Assembly (NCBI GenBank): GCA_002478885.1
Contig: DLKC01000073.1
Coordinates: 68,922 to 132,921 of the forward strand
Direction: 5' to 3'
DNA: 64,000 nucleotides
Origin: Chitinophagaceae bacterium UBA7600
GTDB lineage: Bacteria; Bacteroidota; Bacteroidia; Chitinophagales; Chitinophagaceae
This document shows, piece by piece, positions 62,229-64,000 of the stretch (its first letter is position 1; the number at the start of each line of letters is the position of its first letter). The position numbers were made by a program, and so were the translations under genes. Below the pieces are notes generated by a model. That model was not told where the DNA came from. It did not search any database and worked only from the letters and a program-made list of their open reading frames with translations.

Positions 62229-62414
62229 AAAGTTGGTTTTATTGGTGAGTAATTCCCGTTAAATTAACAAAAATCGAAGCAAGACGATTTTAATTTTTTT
62301 ACACAATTGCCATTTACAATATTCTTACCTGCCACCTCAGGTGATAATGCTTATTCCATGATTCACAGGATTTTTCGTTTGCCAATTGATTAAAAGATAA
62401 TCTTTGCAAAAAAC

Positions 62415-63284
62415 TTGAATAAGACGCTTACAGGATGGCTATTGTTTATACTGCTTTCTTTAATCTGGGGCAGTTCTTTTATTCTTATGAAACTGGGTCT
62501 TGCGGCTTTGCCGGCTTACCAGGTTGCATCCATAAGAATGGTTAGCGCCGGTTTGGTGCTGTTACCGTTTGTATTTCGTGCATTCAAAACAATTGAGAAG
62601 AAAAAGCGCTTTATCGTATTAATATCTGGCTTGCTTGGCAGTTTTTTTCCGGCGTATTTATACTGTTTTGCCGAGACAAGAATTGATAGTGCGATTGCAG
62701 CAATATTCAATTCGCTTACACCTCTGTTTACCCTTATCATTTCGGCTGTATTTTTCAAACTGCCGGGAGCTGTAAAGAAATTACCAGCGATTTTATTAGG
62801 CCTTACCGGCTTGGTGTTGATGCCGTTTGCCGCAGAAAAAGGAACAGATTTTACAGACCTGTCTTATTCACTGCTGGTCTTATGCGCTACCATTTGTTAT
62901 GCTTGTAACGTAAATATCGTAAGCCGAAATCTTGGCGGAACCGGTGCGCTGAACATTGCCTCCATGGCTTTTTGCTTCTTATTGCCGCCTGCCATGGCCA
63001 TTTTGATATTTACGGGATTTTTTAATTTGCCTCTGACTACGGAGCCATACGCCCAATCGGTATTGGCATCAAGCGTACTCGGAGTTGTTGGAACGGCAAT
63101 CGCCACAATTATCTTTTATATGCTGGTGAAAAATGCCGGTGCGTTATTTGCTTCCCTGGTTACTTATGCAATACCCGTTGTAGCAGTTATTTGGGGCTTG
63201 CTTTATGGCGAGCAAATTACCATTGCTGAAGTTGGCTGTCTTTTTTTAATACTCGCAGGAGTGTATCTGGTAAACAGGAGATAA
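62415..63284 (+). CDS. DMT-family (EamA) transporter
   Basis: 289 residues, ten transmembrane helices in two EamA repeats. The first repeat begins LFILLSLIWGSSFILMKLGLAALPAYQVASIRM; the second begins LSYSLLVLCATICYACNVNIVSRN. The frame begins at TTG 62415 and no ATG precedes the first helix. A TAATCTTTG sequence just upstream resembles a -7 element with one extra base. Substrate unknown; it is more distant from the 19695 transporter than a recent duplicate would be. Confidence 0.85.
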   Translation: MNKTLTGWLLFILLSLIWGSSFILMKLGLAALPAYQVASIRMVSAGLVLLPFVFRAFKTIEKKKRFIVLISGLLGSFFPAYLYCFAETRIDSAIAAIFNSLTPLFTLIISAVFFKLPGAVKKLPAILLGLTGLVLMPFAAEKGTDFTDLSYSLLVLCATICYACNVNIVSRNLGGTGALNIASMAFCFLLPPAMAILIFTGFFNLPLTTEPYAQSVLASSVLGVVGTAIATIIFYMLVKNAGALFASLVTYAIPVVAVIWGLLYGEQITIAEVGCLFLILAGVYLVNRR

Positions 63285-63287
63285 TAA

Positions 63288-63707
63288 CTACTTAATTTTT
63301 CTGTAGATACTTGTTGTACCGTCTGCAATACAACTGTTTTGCCCGATCACCAATTCTCCGCTGGTGATATTAATATCTTCTACATCTGCCTGGGGTGGCA
63401 GGCTTAGAAAACTTATATAAACGGTTTCCCCAACACCATTACAGGCTGAATCGGTAAACACAGTGAATGTTCCGCTGTTTTCATACGAAATTCCATCCGC
63501 AATATTCACCCTGCTGTAATTGTCGCCGGAAAATGTAATGGTGTTTCCGTTCCCTTCCGTAAAATTTTGTGTTCCTATCCAACCGCCATAACGCGTTTTG
63601 AGTTCCCACTTTCCTTCCATTTCCTGTTTAAGCGAAAATGCAGGGTTATCTTTCTTACAATTGAGCAATGTAAAAGAAAGCAGTAAGAAAAAAATAACAC
63701 ATTTCAT
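63288..63707 (-). CDS. Putative lipoprotein, lipocalin-like
   Basis: About 139 residues from MKCVIFFLLLSFTLLNC, where Cys17 forms a lipobox; six upstream codons are in frame. The mature part, with MEGKWELKTRYGGWIGTQNF, NTITFSGDNYSRVN and ADGTTSIYRKIK, resembles the small lipocalin-like beta-barrel lipoproteins common in Bacteroidota. It converges with the DMT gene, stops 3 bp apart, with no room for a terminator. Function unknown. Confidence 0.7.
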   Translation of the reverse strand: MKCVIFFLLLSFTLLNCKKDNPAFSLKQEMEGKWELKTRYGGWIGTQNFTEGNGNTITFSGDNYSRVNIADGISYENSGTFTVFTDSACNGVGETVYISFLSLPPQADVEDINITSGELVIGQNSCIADGTTSIYRKIK

Positions 63708-63785
63708 AGCAGTATTTTGAATCATGACAATTGTTTGGCCCGGTTCGTTGCATTATGGACGGCAGTTGTTGCCATAATTTCTGAA

Positions 63786-63846
63786 CGCTAAACTGTGCGA
63801 CGCAAGCGGCGATGCCATAATAGATTACAGCCGGGACCATAAAAAA
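63786..63846 (-). repeat. Dispersed repeat, subtype A
   Basis: GTGCGACGCAA at 63795-63805, CGGCGATGCCA, AGCCGGGACCATAAAAAA, running into the T-run of the next terminator. Usual orientation behind the partial gene. Confidence 0.88.
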
Positions 63847-63877
63847 GATCCGCAGCTATGGCTGCGGATCTTTTTAC
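63840..63877 (-). terminator. Intrinsic terminator of the deoxyhypusine synthase-like gene
   Basis: AAAAAGATCCGCAGC and GCTGCGGATCTTTTT form a 15-bp stem with a 4-nt loop. Confidence 0.92.
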
Positions 63878-63891
63878 AGAGCTGAAATATC

Positions 63892-64000
63892 TTACCAGCC
63901 AAGCAGGTACGCGAATATTAGCGGAGCTACGATAGTTGCGTCGCTTTCTACGATAAACTTCGGCGTATTTATGTCCAGTTTACCCCAGGTAATTTTTTCA
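63892..64000 (-). CDS. Deoxyhypusine synthase-like protein (3' end only)
   Basis: Only the last 35 residues are in the window, ending with the TAA at 63892-63894. Minus-strand frame 1 reads EKITWGKLDINTPKFI, then VESDATIVAPLIFAYLLGW. WGK matches the position of the catalytic lysine of deoxyhypusine synthase, and SDATIVAPLI its C-terminal strand. Bacteroidota carry such DHS-family genes although they lack canonical eIF5A; the true substrate is unknown. Partial gene. Confidence 0.8.
   Translation of the reverse strand, partial: EKITWGKLDINTPKFIVESDATIVAPLIFAYLLGW

Noticed and set aside
862..63846. The recurring cores as a CRISPR array
   Set aside because: Copies are single or paired and far apart between genes, with no regularly spaced spacers and no cas genes.
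63937..63945. TTGCGTCGC inside the last gene
   Set aside because: It lacks the flanking blocks and is explained by the coding sequence for the DATIV region; not counted as a repeat copy.

Overview
The window reads as a chromosomal segment of a Bacteroidota bacterium, most likely a member of the Chitinophagaceae. The evidence is two secreted proteins with type IX secretion (T9SS) C-terminal sorting domains, LytS/LytTR two-component genes, GLPGLI-like, DUF4920, SIMPL and AtpZ proteins typical of the phylum, few visible Shine-Dalgarno sequences, and promoters of the TTTG...TAnnTTTG type. It holds about 52 protein genes, one tRNA-Gly (CCC anticodon), about a dozen intrinsic terminators and no insertion sequence, prophage or CRISPR array.

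Layout. 1-7.7 kb: a PdeM-like phosphoesterase, then two large secreted glycosidases (GH78 rhamnosidase and a six-hairpin enzyme) flanking a small lipoprotein. 8.0-11.4 kb: a LytS/LytTR sensor-regulator pair preceded by a sensor kinase homologue that has lost its phospho-acceptor histidine. 11.6-18 kb: DHFR-like reductase, DUF2975 protein, ispE, bifunctional nuclease, double-PDZ protein, comEC. 18-25.3 kb: purH, EamA exporter, polysaccharide deacetylase-like protein, lutB, xerD, cysteine-cluster protein. 25.5-38.8 kb: a 1778-residue T9SS adhesin-like protein, di-haem peroxidase, CDF transporter, SIMPL protein, pckA, T9SS subtilase. 39-46 kb: AtpZ/AtpI-like genes without the ATP synthase operon, SprT-like protein, sucC, DUF4920, RluA, LptF/G. 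46-57 kb: START-like protein, an RpoD-like sigma paralogue, TPR proteins, Spy-like protein, tRNA, ECF sigma factor, uvrA, OmpR-type regulator, GroES-like protein. 57-64 kb: two tandem paralogous secreted proteins, a TPR protein, scpA, mscL, a DMT exporter, a lipoprotein, and the end of a deoxyhypusine synthase-like gene.

The most striking feature is not a gene. A roughly 60-bp intergenic repeat occurs at least 32 times, about once per 2 kb. Its core is TTGCGTCGCAC (subtype A, 23 copies, both orientations) or TTGTGTCACTCAC (subtype B, 9 copies, all in one orientation). The two subtypes differ at both members of a dyad pair (GCG-T-CGC versus GTG-T-CAC), so symmetry is kept. In the core orientation the repeat begins with a T-run and CCGGCT, followed by TGGCATCG, the core and CTTGTAC. 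It usually lies just behind a stop codon or intrinsic terminator, reading in the same direction as the gene (24 of 32 copies); five convergent or co-directional gaps hold a head-to-head pair. It could be a REP/MITE-like element, a protein-binding chromosomal mark, or a DNA-uptake-type sequence; the sequence alone does not decide.

The annotation rests on reading the translations and DNA by eye. Family names are recognition calls, not database hits. Repeat subtype counts and orientation counts were made by inspection and should be recounted by computer.
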